Origin: Clostridiales bacterium
GTDB lineage: Bacteria > Bacillota > Desulfotomaculia > Desulfotomaculales > VENG01
Reading direction: 5' to 3'
DNA length: 64,000 bases
Assembly (NCBI GenBank): GCA_016278505.1
Contig: JADQBQ010000002.1
Coordinates: forward strand, 25,638-89,637
The notes beneath the pieces are model-generated. The model did no database searches. It saw nothing but the letters and a program-made list of their open reading frames with translations, and had not been told where the DNA came from. The first letter of the stretch is position 1. The number at the start of each line of letters is the position of its first letter. Positions 1 through 9,212 of this stretch are shown piece after piece. Made by a program: the position numbers and the translations under genes.

Positions 1-1000
1 GCATCATGTAGCCAAGCTGACTCACAGTTGAATAAGCCAGAATTCGCTTTATCTCCCGCTGCGTAATGGCTATAGTTGCGGCAAAGAGTGCGGTAAAAGC
101 ACCCGTTATGGCTACTAAGTCCATGGCTACCGGAACTTCGTGGAACAGGAAGAGCATGCGCCCCACCAGATAAACACCGGCTACAACCATGGTAGCAGCG
201 TGAATCAGCGCGCTGACCGGAGTGGGACCCTCCATAGCATCAGGTAACCATACGTGCAGCGGGAACTGACCTGATTTAGCAATGGGTCCAATAAAGACCA
301 GTATGGCCAGCAGTGTCATTGTGCCAAATGTAGTATATTCTCTAAAATTAGCTACTCGCTCGCTTAATTCCACAAGGTCCAAGGTACCAAAAGTAATGAC
401 CAGCCCGAGGATACCCAGCAACAGCCCGAAGTCTGCCACACGGCAGGTAACAAAGGCTTTCTTGGCAGCCTCCCTGGCCGATATCTTGTGCGAATAAAAT
501 CCAATTAGCAGGTAAGAACATAAACCAACCAATTCCCATGCAATGAACATCTGCAGCAGGTTACTGGAAATGACCAGTAAAAGCATTGACGCTGCAAAGA
601 GGGAAAGGTAAGAGAAAAATACTGAAAACCCAGGGTCTCCCTTCATATAACCAACTGAATACAGCTGAATAAACGTAGCAATAAAACTCACCATGAAGAG
701 CATCATTGCAGATGTAGGATCCAGTTGAACCCCTACGTTAATCTGGAGTTCCGGCATTCCCGGGAGACCGAGTGTTAACCATCTCGCAGCATAAACGAGA
801 GGATGCTCGGTATATTGATGGTTAGTGAATACTCCATAAGCCGCCAGTGTTGCAAAAAAGCATGCAGTGGCCATACCTCCAACAGAGATAAAGGCACTCA
901 GCTTTGGCCACGGGCGTGCCAAAAAAACAATGATTAAAAATGCGAGGGCGGGCAGGAGCGGTACCAACCATGCATGATGCAATGCAAATTCAACAAGCAT
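1..1000 (-). CDS. nuoL: NADH-quinone oxidoreductase subunit L, 3' end beyond window
   Basis: This is the N-terminal ~333 residues of the large antiporter-like membrane subunit of complex I, which couples quinone reduction to ion pumping. The frame is open to the left edge, so the C-terminal half is outside the window. The start is the ATG at 1000, giving MLVEFALHHAWLVPLLPAL, followed by many hydrophobic helices. The family signature is clear in GWELVG-like (AWELVGLCSYLLIGF) and in the stretch SGQFPLHVWLPDAMEGPTPV, which includes the conserved Lys before the SG and the proton-path region. It follows nuoK by 33 bases and is part of the nuoABCDHIJKL operon; nuoM and nuoN would be expected further left. 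Identification is certain. Confidence 0.96.
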   Translation of the reverse strand, partial: MLVEFALHHAWLVPLLPALAFLIIVFLARPWPKLSAFISVGGMATACFFATLAAYGVFTNHQYTEHPLVYAARWLTLGLPGMPELQINVGVQLDPTSAMMLFMVSFIATFIQLYSVGYMKGDPGFSVFFSYLSLFAASMLLLVISSNLLQMFIAWELVGLCSYLLIGFYSHKISAREAAKKAFVTCRVADFGLLLGILGLVITFGTLDLVELSERVANFREYTTFGTMTLLAILVFIGPIAKSGQFPLHVWLPDAMEGPTPVSALIHAATMVVAGVYLVGRMLFLFHEVPVAMDLVAITGAFTALFAATIAITQREIKRILAYSTVSQLGYMM

Positions 1001-1033
1001 TTATCTTAGCACCTACCTTCATTCTGTAGAATC

Positions 1034-1348
1034 CTACCATTTTAGCCAGTCAAATTCATCAAGATTGACCGACAATTTATTGCGGTAGATGGCTATTATA
1101 ATCGCCAACCCTACCCCCACTTCTGCAGCAGCCACAGTAATTACAAAAATGGCAAATATCTGGCCTATAAATTCGTTCGGCGTAATGTATTTACTGAATG
1201 CAATCAAATTAATGTTTACCGCATTCAGCATCAGTTCAATACAGATCAGCACCGAAATGGCATTCTTTTTAGATAGAACTCCAAAAAGACCTATACTAAA
1301 AAGGATTGCCGACAAAACCACATAGTGGGTAAGGCTAATCGTCAACAT
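1034..1348 (-). CDS. nuoK: NADH-quinone oxidoreductase subunit K
   Basis: Small membrane subunit of complex I (104 residues, normal for the family), homologous to MrpC of antiporters. Three transmembrane helices are visible. The second carries the conserved membrane Glu in LICIELMLNAVNINLIAF, and the third holds AAAEVGVGLAIIIAIYR with another Glu. The ATG at 1348 overlaps the end of nuoJ by 14 bases, which suggests translational coupling. It works with nuoJ, nuoH and nuoL in the membrane arm. Confidence 0.97.
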   Translation of the reverse strand: MLTISLTHYVVLSAILFSIGLFGVLSKKNAISVLICIELMLNAVNINLIAFSKYITPNEFIGQIFAIFVITVAAAEVGVGLAIIIAIYRNKLSVNLDEFDWLKW

Positions 1349-1859
1349 TAGCCTTCACCTCCTTGGCCAGAACGATCGCTCCTACCAGGGCCACTAACAG
1401 CAGCAGGGCAGCGACTTCAAAGGGTATTACGTATTTACTTAAGAGCAACTGACCAATTTGCCCCAGTGAATCCTCAGGCACCGGGGTGTTGGCCGCTAAA
1501 TCTGCCCAAGCCGTAGTTCCGGCAAAAAAACCACTCACTGCCAGTGTCAAAGCCACAACTCCTCCGGCCATAAATGTTTGCCTGTTAAACAGGTTGGACT
1601 GTTTCATGTCTGTCCTTTGGATAAGCATTACACCAAAGATAATCATGATACAAACCGCACCGGCGTATACCAAAACCTGGATAACAGCAAGGTAAGCAGC
1701 ATCCAGTATAAGGAATAACCCAGCCATGGCTATAAAGCATATGGCCAAAAACAATACTGAATGGACAATATTCCGCATTGACACTACCAGTATAGCCGAA
1801 CCCAGGATAACCGCGGCCAGTACGTAAAAAGCTAGTACACTGTAAATACTGGTTTCCAT
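1335..1859 (-). CDS. nuoJ: NADH-quinone oxidoreductase subunit J
   Basis: Membrane subunit J of complex I, 174 residues with five predicted helices. The family signature lies around helix 3 (LAVIQVLVYAGAVCIMIIF). The frame stays open further upstream, but the ATG at 1859 (METSIYS) is chosen because a GGAGGG ribosome site lies about nine bases before it. It overlaps nuoK at its 3' end and begins four bases after the nuoI stop, so it belongs to one tightly packed operon. Confidence 0.95.
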   Translation of the reverse strand: METSIYSVLAFYVLAAVILGSAILVVSMRNIVHSVLFLAICFIAMAGLFLILDAAYLAVIQVLVYAGAVCIMIIFGVMLIQRTDMKQSNLFNRQTFMAGGVVALTLAVSGFFAGTTAWADLAANTPVPEDSLGQIGQLLLSKYVIPFEVAALLLLVALVGAIVLAKEVKANVDD

Positions 1860-1863
1860 GATA

Positions 1864-2415
1864 TTACTGACCCTCCTTCTCCGGGGCCTTTCCGGCAGCC
1901 ACTTCATCAGAAGCAGATTTATCTGCCGATGCTGCCGGGGTTTCCTCTTTCTGTTTCCCTTTGCCCTTTACTTTAGGTTCAGCCTTCTCACCCGATGCCT
2001 CCGGTGTTGCTTCTTCCGGCTTTGGTTCAGGCTTAGGTGCTTCTCGCTCAACCAAGATCAAGGGAATAGCATCATAATTATACTGACTCATATCATGTTC
2101 TAAACTAAAGTTTATTGCGTCTTTATTGCAAGCTTCCACACACATGCCGCAAAACAGGCAATATTCAATGTTCATAACGTACTTAGTCAAAAACTTCTTC
2201 TTTTCAACTTTTTCACTTTTGAGCTCAATTACATTGTTCGGACAAGCATTCGCACACAGATTGCATGCAATACATTTATCAGCGTCGAAAACAAACCGGC
2301 CGTGAAAGCGCTCCGGTTTAGTGTGCTGCTCTTCAGGATACTGCACAGTAAACTTTTTCGACGTAAATTCCTTCCACGTTATGCGCAGACCTTTGATTAA
2401 GCCGTTTCCAAACAT
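1864..2415 (-). CDS. nuoI: NADH-quinone oxidoreductase subunit I with charged C-terminal tail
   Basis: Peripheral-arm ferredoxin-like subunit that carries clusters N6a and N6b and passes electrons to NuoB. Two 4Fe-4S motifs are present: Cys48, 51, 54, 58 (CIACNLCANACP) and Cys86, 89, 92, 96 (CLFCGMCVEACN). The core ends near residue 125. The last ~58 residues are a low-complexity tail rich in Pro, Glu, Lys and Ala, beginning APKPEPKPEEATPEA, that is not part of the catalytic fold. The tail has no known role that I can name. It begins five bases after the nuoH stop. Confidence 0.96.
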   Translation of the reverse strand: MFGNGLIKGLRITWKEFTSKKFTVQYPEEQHTKPERFHGRFVFDADKCIACNLCANACPNNVIELKSEKVEKKKFLTKYVMNIEYCLFCGMCVEACNKDAINFSLEHDMSQYNYDAIPLILVEREAPKPEPKPEEATPEASGEKAEPKVKGKGKQKEETPAASADKSASDEVAAGKAPEKEGQ

Positions 2416-2419
2416 GCCA

Positions 2420-3472
2420 TCACCACCCTATCGCCCGGTAGATATACATACCAATACCGGTTACAAAAACGTTGGCCAGGGACAGTGGTACCAGTATTTT
2501 CCAACCAAAACCCATTAGTTGATCAACTCTGATACGCGGGAAGGTCCAACGGAACCACATTACCACAAAAATCAGTACGTACATTTTCAGGAAAAACCAT
2601 AACCAAGAAGGAATAAAAGTCAATCCAAAAGGCGCCAGCCAGCCACCCAAGAAAATAGTAGTTGCCATGGCTGAAATAATCATAATGCTTGCGTATTCGG
2701 CTAGAAAGAACATGGCAAATCCCATGCCTCCGTATTCTGTATACGGCCCGTTAATAATCTCCGATTCACCTTCCACCAGGTCAAACGGTGTACGGTTACA
2801 CTCAGCCACTGCGGCTATAAAGAAAATCAAAAAAGCAATGGGCTGGGTAACAATAAACCACATGTTCTGCTGAGCGGCAATAATTTCGGTTAAGTTCATA
2901 CTCCCCACCAGCATAATAACGCCCAGTACCGACAGGATCATAGGGAGTTCATAACTTACCATTTGTGCTACCACTCGCATAGATCCCAGTAAGGAATACT
3001 TATTGTTTGAGCCCCATCCACCCATCCAGAAGATAATGGTAGTTAGAGACGCCAGGGCAAAAACGTAAAACAGACCTATATTTAAGTCCAGTGCCACCAT
3101 ATCTTTGCCAAAAGGAATAGCGGCAAAAATCATTAAAGGCGGCACAAATACTAAAGCCGGTGCCAGCAAGAATAGAATCTTATCTGCACTTTTCGGAATC
3201 GGAATTTCTTTACTAATCAGTTTTCCAATGTCACAGGTAGTTTGCAGTAATCCCCATGGTCCCACCCTGTTAGGACCTATACGGGCCTGCATGTATCCAG
3301 CCACTTTCCGCTCCATAAGCACTAACCAAAGGGCATTTATAAGAATAAATACCAGGATAGCAACCAGCTTTACGACCAGCAACGTGACGTCATTCCAAAG
3401 TGGAGGGACCCCCGCGCTGTCCAGCAGGTTTCTGAGCAAGCCGGCTATATTTGTAAAAAGATTTTCCAACAT
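2420..3472 (-). CDS. nuoH: NADH-quinone oxidoreductase subunit H
   Basis: Membrane subunit that docks the peripheral arm and helps form the quinone chamber. It has 350 residues and about eight helices. Family signatures include the cytoplasmic loop VMERKVAGYMQARIGPNRVG-like region (residues ~50-70) and AECNRTPFDLVEGESEIING (residues ~223-242), whose acidic residues lie near the quinone site. It follows nuoD by 27 bases in the same operon. Confidence 0.98.
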   Translation of the reverse strand: MLENLFTNIAGLLRNLLDSAGVPPLWNDVTLLVVKLVAILVFILINALWLVLMERKVAGYMQARIGPNRVGPWGLLQTTCDIGKLISKEIPIPKSADKILFLLAPALVFVPPLMIFAAIPFGKDMVALDLNIGLFYVFALASLTTIIFWMGGWGSNNKYSLLGSMRVVAQMVSYELPMILSVLGVIMLVGSMNLTEIIAAQQNMWFIVTQPIAFLIFFIAAVAECNRTPFDLVEGESEIINGPYTEYGGMGFAMFFLAEYASIMIISAMATTIFLGGWLAPFGLTFIPSWLWFFLKMYVLIFVVMWFRWTFPRIRVDQLMGFGWKILVPLSLANVFVTGIGMYIYRAIGW

Positions 3473-3499
3473 GCCTTTTCTCCCCTATAGTCCCATTTT

Positions 3500-4603
3500 T
3501 TAACAGTCCACTTCACCCAAAACAATATCAATGCTACCCAGGATAGCTACTAAGTCTGCAATCAACCAGCCGCGGCTCATTTCATCCAAGTAACCGAGGT
3601 TAATAAATGAAGGCCTCCTTACATGAACACGGTGTGGTTTATTAGTACCGTCGCTTACGACATAAAAACCCAATATTCCTTTGGAACTTTCGATTTCAGC
3701 GTAAGCATCGCCTTTCGGCGGCTTAAGTGCTTTTGGCACCTTGCCTTTAATAGGACCGTCAATCTCTTTAATTTGTTCTATGGCCTGCTTAATAATCCGT
3801 ACCGATTGGCGCATCTCCCTAACTCTGCAGAAATAGCGATCGAAACAATCCCCGTTTTTACCCACGGGCACTTCAAAGTCAAAGCGGTCATAAATACTGT
3901 AAGGCTTGGCCTTGCGCAGGTCATAGTTTATACCGGATCCCCGCAAAACAGGCCCACTAAGGCTATAGTCAATAGCAGTTTCAGGAGAAAGACCCCCCAC
4001 TTGCTTGGTTCTGGCTTGGAAAATTTCATTCCCGGTTATCAGCCCGTCATACTCATCAATATACCCTGGCATATCGTCCATCAGTTTGTCGAGCTTTTCC
4101 AACCATCCTTCAGGAGCATCATCAGCAACTCCACCAAAGCGAGCATAACTGAAAGTCATCCTGGAGCCGGTTAGTTCCTCCAATAAATCCATCATCCGTT
4201 CACGCTCCCGGAAACAAAGGAGAAATCCTGTAAACCCTCCCACATCCAAGGCATAAACTCCGGTGGCCAACACATGACTCGCCAAACGAGACAACTCTCC
4301 TGAAATAACACGCAGGTATTCTGCCCTTTCAGGGACTTCAAGGCCCATCAATTTTTCAACAGCCATTACATAACCCCAGTTTTGCAGCATGGATGCCAAG
4401 TAATCCATTCTATCCGTATAAGGAATCACCTGTTGATAGGTACGACTTTCAGCTAATTTTTCAATTCCCCGGTGCAGATAGCCGCAGACGGGCTCAGCTT
4501 TAACAATCTTTTCCCCGTCTAACGTAAGGACCACTTGGAACACGCCGTGGGTAGCGGGGTGCTGTGGGCCAAAGTTCATTGTATAAGTTTCCGTCCTCAA
4601 CAT
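3500..4603 (-). CDS. nuoD: NADH-quinone oxidoreductase subunit D
   Basis: 49-kDa subunit of the peripheral arm, related to the large subunit of NiFe hydrogenases, which forms the quinone site with NuoB. The N terminus has the signature [15 protein letters not shown], including the quinone-site His. The ATG at 4603 (MLRTETYT) is chosen over the upstream in-frame GTG at 4612 because GAGGTG lies six bases before it; the protein is then 367 residues. The C terminus ends IVLGEVDC, although the DxR motif typical of the end of NuoD differs little. NuoC and NuoD are separate genes here, not fused. Confidence 0.97.
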   Translation of the reverse strand: MLRTETYTMNFGPQHPATHGVFQVVLTLDGEKIVKAEPVCGYLHRGIEKLAESRTYQQVIPYTDRMDYLASMLQNWGYVMAVEKLMGLEVPERAEYLRVISGELSRLASHVLATGVYALDVGGFTGFLLCFRERERMMDLLEELTGSRMTFSYARFGGVADDAPEGWLEKLDKLMDDMPGYIDEYDGLITGNEIFQARTKQVGGLSPETAIDYSLSGPVLRGSGINYDLRKAKPYSIYDRFDFEVPVGKNGDCFDRYFCRVREMRQSVRIIKQAIEQIKEIDGPIKGKVPKALKPPKGDAYAEIESSKGILGFYVVSDGTNKPHRVHVRRPSFINLGYLDEMSRGWLIADLVAILGSIDIVLGEVDC

Positions 4604-4629
4604 TTGCCACACCTCTTAATTTTCAAGAG

Positions 4630-5112
4630 TTACTTCCTGCCACCCACCCATTGATAATCCTTGCGCAACGGGTAGCCCTCAAAATTATCCGTAAGCAAAA
4701 TCCGCTTTAGATTAGGGTGGTCGGTAAAGACAATACCAAACAGGTCATAAACTTCACGTTCCTGCCAATTGGCACCGCCCCAAACCGGGAACACGGAAGG
4801 TATTTCCGGATTTTTTCGACTAACGCGGGCCTTCACAGTTAAATAAAGTTTCTCATAAACGGAGGTTAAGTTGTAAACAATCTCCATTTCCCCGTCATCT
4901 TCGTCTTCATTACCATCGCCTTTTCCTTTTGCATCAGCGGGATAATCGGCGGCAGTAAGGTTGGTAAGGTAATTGAAACCAAAACTATTTTTTAATTCCT
5001 GCATCAGACCCAGTAAATCCTCAGTCGAAACACTAATAGTTTCCTCTGACGTTTTTATCTGGGGAAACTTTTCCTTCAATTCGCTTATTATTTCAGATAT
5101 CTTTTTCTCCAT
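4630..5112 (-). CDS. nuoC: NADH-quinone oxidoreductase subunit C
   Basis: 30-kDa subunit of the peripheral arm, 160 residues. The family signature WQEREVYDLFGIVFTDHPNL (residues ~117-136) is followed by the usual RILLTDNFEGYPLRKDY. An acidic insert of about 20 residues (DAKGKGDGNEDEDDGEMEI, near residues 60-78) lies in the N-terminal domain and looks like a surface loop. The gene begins three bases after the nuoB stop. Confidence 0.96.
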   Translation of the reverse strand: MEKKISEIISELKEKFPQIKTSEETISVSTEDLLGLMQELKNSFGFNYLTNLTAADYPADAKGKGDGNEDEDDGEMEIVYNLTSVYEKLYLTVKARVSRKNPEIPSVFPVWGGANWQEREVYDLFGIVFTDHPNLKRILLTDNFEGYPLRKDYQWVGGRK

Positions 5113-5115
5113 AAT

Positions 5116-5622
5116 CTAAAGCTCCACCACCTTCGGATCAAGTATTTTGGCCCTTAATTTCAAAAAGCCGTCAATAATTGCATCGGGCCGTGGTGGACAC
5201 CCGGGTACATATACATCTACCGGAATAATTTGTCTTGCACCCGGTACTACAAAATAAGAATCCACAAATGGACCGCCGGAAATAGCACAACTACCCACTG
5301 CTATACACCATTTAGGTTCTGCCATCTGCTCCCACAAACGCAACACAAATGGTGCTGACTTGGTAGTAATTGTTCCGGCAACTACCATTACATCAGCCTG
5401 TCGCGGAGTGGGGCGCATAACCTCATAACCAAAGCGCGACAAATCATACCGGGGTCCGTTTGTACCCATCAAAGCTTCAATGGCACAGCAGGCCAACCCA
5501 AAACCTAATGGCCAAATGGAATGTGCTCTGGCCATATTTAGGACTTTTTCCAGAGATGCAAAGTGGACAAGTCGCTTTAATTCGCTTGGCATTGGCATGC
5601 CCTTATCGTTAGTTACTTCCAT
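5116..5622 (-). CDS. nuoB: NADH-quinone oxidoreductase subunit B
   Basis: Subunit carrying the terminal 4Fe-4S cluster N2, the donor to quinone. The cluster ligands are all present: the tandem Cys45-Cys46 (GLACCAIE), Cys112 (VGSCAISGG) and Cys142 (PGCPPRPDA). The ATG at 5622 (MEVTNDKG) has GGAAGGTG seven bases upstream and is preferred over the in-frame GTG at 5652, which lacks a ribosome site. With this start the protein is 168 residues and overlaps the end of nuoA by 10 bases. Confidence 0.96.
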   Translation of the reverse strand: MEVTNDKGMPMPSELKRLVHFASLEKVLNMARAHSIWPLGFGLACCAIEALMGTNGPRYDLSRFGYEVMRPTPRQADVMVVAGTITTKSAPFVLRLWEQMAEPKWCIAVGSCAISGGPFVDSYFVVPGARQIIPVDVYVPGCPPRPDAIIDGFLKLRAKILDPKVVEL

Positions 5623-5966
5623 TCCAATGCACCTTCCTTCCAGGCGTACCACAAACCGACAATTAGAATAAATAGAAATATCATCATTTCAATGAACGCA
5701 AATAGCCCCAGGCTCTGATATTTTATAGCCCATGGAAACAAGTATATTGTTTCCACATCAAATATTACAAACATTAGTGCATAAAGAAAGTAAGAAGTCC
5801 TGAATCGCACCCACGTTGTGCCAATGGTGGGCACTCCACATTCATAAGCTTCAAATTTTTGATTAGCAATACTCCTGGGGTGAATGATAAAACTTGTGAC
5901 AATTCCTCCAGCGCCAAAAGCAACTGCCACTGCAAGGAAAATCAACACACCCGCCCAGTCGGACAA
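5613..5966 (-). CDS. nuoA: NADH-quinone oxidoreductase subunit A
   Basis: Membrane subunit A of complex I, 117 residues with three helices. Family residues are clear in [19 protein letters not shown] and in [15 protein letters not shown], which carries the conserved Asp-Glu pair. The start codon is TTG at 5966 with an AAGGGGGGAG ribosome site just upstream. It is the first gene of the operon: upstream lies a 267-base gap and then rnhB. No nuoE, nuoF or nuoG is present, so the complex encoded here lacks the NADH-oxidising module. Confidence 0.95.
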   Translation of the reverse strand: MSDWAGVLIFLAVAVAFGAGGIVTSFIIHPRSIANQKFEAYECGVPTIGTTWVRFRTSYFLYALMFVIFDVETIYLFPWAIKYQSLGLFAFIEMMIFLFILIVGLWYAWKEGALEWK

Positions 5967-6101
5967 TGTTCTCCCCCCCTTCTTTTATTAAATACCACAA
6001 AGTTTTAAAAACAGCCCCTTTATAACCGGAGGTGTAAATGATTGTGAATTCTGTAACTCCCCAGCGTATAAAAATAAGCTAACTTCGTGGCTAAAAAAAT
6101 A

Positions 6102-6122
6102 TTAGTAAAATAATCTTACTAA
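6102..6122. promoter_or_regulatory. Palindrome upstream of the nuo operon
   Basis: The 267-base AT-rich gap between nuoA and rnhB holds TTAGTAA-N7-TTACTAA, a perfect 7-bp inverted repeat with a 7-base spacer. It lies about 140 bases upstream of the nuoA start. On the minus strand it overlaps TTGCTT-N17-AATATT, a weak candidate promoter. The symmetry suggests a dimeric regulator site, but no regulator can be named. Confidence 0.35.
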
Positions 6123-6233
6123 GCAACTAATAAAATTGAAACAAATAAGTTTTCTAACACTTTTGCCTATTTGTAGTTTATATAAGTGAAGTTATGAACT
6201 AACTTAGACAAACATTACAAAGTAACAACGAAT

Positions 6234-7052
6234 TTACCCTTCTTTAATTTTGTTACAGTGTAAAAGACGTTTAACCGGAGCAAAATCAGCTCGGTGAGCA
6301 GCACAAGGTCCATAAGCCTGTAGTGCCTGGAGGTGTTCTTTCGTACCATAACCTTTGTGCTTTTTAAATCCATATTGTGGGTGCATAATGTGCAGCACCG
6401 TCATTAGTTCATCACGAGTAACCTTGGCCAGTACTGAAGCTGCCGCAATAGAGGCGGAAAGATCATCACCACCAACCAATGCTGTTTGATGCACATCAAG
6501 ATCCTTGATGGGAAACCCGTCCACCAAAAGATATTCGGGCTTATACTGGAGGCCTTGGACAGCTCTTTTCATAGCCAAAAGTGAAGCCCAATAAATATTA
6601 TAACACAAAATCTCGTTCACTGTGGATAGGCTAACCGACCAGTCCAAGGAGACTTCTTTTATCATTACTGCCATTTTTCTCCGGGCTTCGGGTGACAGCT
6701 TCTTGGAATCTCTTAATCCCGGTAGTTCAACAAAGCCCGGCAGCACGACTGCTGCCGCAACCACCGGTCCGGCCAAAGGGCCTCTTCCTGCTTCGTCCAC
6801 ACCGGCTATAATTGAAAATCCCTGATCGTATAAATCATTTTCGTGTATGAAAAGTTTTTTTAGAAACGCTAATTTTCTATCATGTTCTATAGCTTTTTGC
6901 TGAACCGAACGGTAAATATTCCTTACTCCCACCCTATGATCTACAGCAAGTGATGCAATGAATTCATTATCCAGTTGAGCACTATGGGCAACTATTTTCT
7001 TTATTTGAGCTACCGTTAGAGTCCCCGGATCACATTTAAGCTTTTTGGGCAT
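6234..7052 (-). CDS. rnhB: Ribonuclease HII
   Basis: Removes misincorporated ribonucleotides and RNA primers from RNA-DNA hybrids. The active-site motif GVDEAGRGPLAGP places the catalytic Asp-Glu pair at residues 86-87 of the 272-residue protein. The further acidic residue is in YLLVDG, and KVTRDELM follows. An extra N-terminal region of about 75 residues precedes the catalytic domain, as in Bacillus RnhB. The ATG at 7052 (MPKKLKCD) is preferred over 7070 because GGAG lies seven bases upstream. It is the last gene of the ffh-rpsP-trmD block. Confidence 0.96.
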   Translation of the reverse strand: MPKKLKCDPGTLTVAQIKKIVAHSAQLDNEFIASLAVDHRVGVRNIYRSVQQKAIEHDRKLAFLKKLFIHENDLYDQGFSIIAGVDEAGRGPLAGPVVAAAVVLPGFVELPGLRDSKKLSPEARRKMAVMIKEVSLDWSVSLSTVNEILCYNIYWASLLAMKRAVQGLQYKPEYLLVDGFPIKDLDVHQTALVGGDDLSASIAAASVLAKVTRDELMTVLHIMHPQYGFKKHKGYGTKEHLQALQAYGPCAAHRADFAPVKRLLHCNKIKEG

Positions 7053-7133
7053 CTTATTTCTCCGGCGCAAAAGTGTAAAACTTAATAAGATTTTCTCGGT
7101 TTATAAATAAATCCCTGCTCGCAATCACAAATT

Positions 7134-7997
7134 TTAACTCTTTTTTGTTAGCTGTGGAGGCATTTCCAGTGTAAAACACCCTAACTTACCCTCACGAAAT
7201 TCTTTTAATATATGGACAGAGGCTTTATACATATCCACTTTTCCGCCAGAGATAATAAATCCCCGCCTGTGGGCCACTTGTTCTATGATTTCATTTACTT
7301 CATCAATTACTCCATTATCGTCTGACAAATTATACCTATCTCTTAACACACCTGGATGATTTGTCTCAAACCATTGAATCAATCCAGCTGCTACATCCTC
7401 ACTGGAGAAAACCTCTTCTTTTATAGCCCCAATAGCAGCCAAACGGAACCCCACTTCAGGATCATCAAACTTAGGCCATAGAATCCCGGGAGTATCGAGT
7501 AATTCCACTTTTTTACTAACACGTATCCATTGCTGCCCTTTAGTTACACCGGGCTTGTTTCCTGTACGGGCAGCTTTTTGCCGCACCAAACTGTTAATAA
7601 ATAATGATTTACCTACATTGGGAATCCCAACAATCATACACCTGACCGGCCTTGCTCTTCCCGTGGCCGTGGCCTTCATCTTTGCAGGTGCCAGCTTGAT
7701 AACCGCGTCCGGAACCTTGTTTATACCGTGGCCGGTACGCGAATTAACCACTAAAGAAACACCCTCAGGACATATACCGCGCGCCCACAATTCCGTTAGC
7801 CTTTTATCTGCCAGGTCAGATTTATTTAATACTACCAACTGCGGTTTACGGCCTATAATCTTGTTAACCATGGGGTTACGGCTGCTGAGCGGAGCGCGCG
7901 CATCCACCAGTTCAATAACAACATCTACCAGTTTCAAATTCTGCTCAACCAATCTGCGGGCTTTGGCCATATGACCTGGGTACCACTGAATATTCAT
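7134..7997 (-). CDS. rbgA: Ribosome biogenesis GTPase RbgA (YlqF)
   Basis: GTPase needed for late assembly of the 50S subunit. The G motifs are in the circularly permuted order of this family: NKSDLAD (G4, residue ~58) comes before GIPNVGKSLFINSL (G1, ~123) and DTPGILWP (G3, ~168). The C-terminal ~80 residues form the ANTAR-like RNA-binding domain. Length 287 is normal. In Bacillus subtilis it likewise lies between lepB and rnhB. Confidence 0.97.
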   Translation of the reverse strand: MNIQWYPGHMAKARRLVEQNLKLVDVVIELVDARAPLSSRNPMVNKIIGRKPQLVVLNKSDLADKRLTELWARGICPEGVSLVVNSRTGHGINKVPDAVIKLAPAKMKATATGRARPVRCMIVGIPNVGKSLFINSLVRQKAARTGNKPGVTKGQQWIRVSKKVELLDTPGILWPKFDDPEVGFRLAAIGAIKEEVFSSEDVAAGLIQWFETNHPGVLRDRYNLSDDNGVIDEVNEIIEQVAHRRGFIISGGKVDMYKASVHILKEFREGKLGCFTLEMPPQLTKKS

Positions 7998-8064
7998 GGT
8001 CTCACTTCCGACTATTGTTTATTAAAGTATACTACCCTTAATTCCATAAGTTGATTATATATTG

Positions 8065-8640
8065 CTACTTTAGAAGGCCGATCCTTCCCGGAGGCCAATA
8101 TACAACCACGGCCTCTCCAATCACATACTCTTCCGGCAACGGGCCCCACCTCCTGCTGTCGTCACTGTTATTACGATTATCGCCCATCATAAAATAGTTG
8201 TCTTCAGGCACCTTAACCGGACCAAAATCAGGGAACCTCAAGTCATCCGGCAGGTAGTTTTCTTCAACAGGTGTTCCGTCAATATAGAGCTGGCTGTCGC
8301 GGAAAGACACTGTTTGCCCTCCAACAGCTATAACCCTTTTTACGAAGTCCCTGTCAGGGTCCAAAGGAAACCTGAAAACCATTACATCTCCACGGGCAGG
8401 CTCAGTAAAATGATAATTTAATTTACTTACAATGATTCGATCACCAATTTGTAGTGTCGGCTCCATGGAACCGGAGGGAATATAGAAAGGACTGAAAATA
8501 AATATGCGTATTAAAGAGGCCAGTATGACAGCAATAACCACTGACTCCAATATCTCCACAAAGGCTGATTTACGGCGTTTGTCCCTTACTTTAAGCTTAG
8601 CATCATTAACTTTATCGTGATCGTTATCTGCCTGCAACAT
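8065..8640 (-). CDS. lepB: Signal peptidase I
   Basis: Membrane-anchored protease that removes signal peptides from exported proteins. There is one N-terminal transmembrane helix (residues ~27-50). The catalytic Ser58 is in PSGSMEPTL and Lys101 is in FVKRVIAVGG. The box GDNRNNSDDSRRWGP near the C terminus is also diagnostic. The ATG at 8640 (MLQADNDH) has GGGGAG six bases upstream, giving 191 residues; the longer frame to 8709 has no such site. Confidence 0.96.
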   Translation of the reverse strand: MLQADNDHDKVNDAKLKVRDKRRKSAFVEILESVVIAVILASLIRIFIFSPFYIPSGSMEPTLQIGDRIIVSKLNYHFTEPARGDVMVFRFPLDPDRDFVKRVIAVGGQTVSFRDSQLYIDGTPVEENYLPDDLRFPDFGPVKVPEDNYFMMGDNRNNSDDSRRWGPLPEEYVIGEAVVVYWPPGRIGLLK

Positions 8641-8721
8641 TTTTATCTCCCCGTAGCATAAATTTACCTTTAAGTAAATAAGTGTATCTTGTGCGGAGTT
8701 TTCGCACAACCTCTTTAATTA

Positions 8722-8750
8722 TAAAAAGGGACTGGCTGGCAGTCCCTTAA
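8722..8750 (-). terminator. Rho-independent terminator after rplS
   Basis: Read on the minus strand, AAGGGACT and AGTCCCTT pair around a 7-base loop and are followed by a T-rich run (TTTTTATAATT). It lies directly behind the rplS stop codon. This suggests lepB, rbgA and rnhB depend on read-through or on their own promoter. Confidence 0.8.
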
Positions 8751-9098
8751 TTAATATCTTCTTCTTTCCTTAACGCGGGCTGCTTTACCTCTGCGCTCAC
8801 GCAAATAATAAAGCCTGGCTCTGCGCACACGACCACGTCTGGAAACCTCAATTTTAGCAATCCTGGGCGAGTGCAGGGGAAAAGTGCGCTCCACACCTAC
8901 TCCATACGAAACCCTTCTAACGGTGAAAGTCTCGCTTATACTGGACCCCTTGCGACGAATAACCACACCTTCAAACACCTGAATGCGTTCCCTGGTGCCT
9001 TCCACAACTTTCACATGGACCTTAACTGTATCTCCCGGCTGAAAGTTAGGAATGTCATTCTTAAGCTGTTCCTTTTCTATTACATCAACTAAATTCAA
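8751..9098 (-). CDS. rplS: 50S ribosomal protein L19
   Basis: Ribosomal protein at the 30S-50S interface, 115 residues. Typical stretches are [20 protein letters not shown] near the start, and [17 protein letters not shown] followed by the basic tail [21 protein letters not shown] region. It follows trmD by 114 bases in the classic rpsP-rimM-trmD-rplS order. Confidence 0.98.
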   Translation of the reverse strand: MNLVDVIEKEQLKNDIPNFQPGDTVKVHVKVVEGTRERIQVFEGVVIRRKGSSISETFTVRRVSYGVGVERTFPLHSPRIAKIEVSRRGRVRRARLYYLRERRGKAARVKERRRY

Positions 9099-9212
9099 TT
9101 TATGTACCCCCTTTTCTGAAGATGTTCATGCCTTAATATCTAAGACAGCGGACCATCTTTTATCAACAATCGAAATTATAGCACAATTTTTTTCCAGGTG
9201 CAACAAGTTATC

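Noticed and set aside
5623..5652. Longer nuoB start at the GTG at 5652
   Set aside because: No ribosome site precedes it, and the ATG at 5622 has a well-spaced GGAAGGTG.
6038..6082. Plus-strand 14-codon frame with GGAGGTG just before its ATG
   Set aside because: Spacing of the ribosome site to ATG is only three bases, there is no recognisable promoter, and it lies in the nuo leader region; chance is likely.
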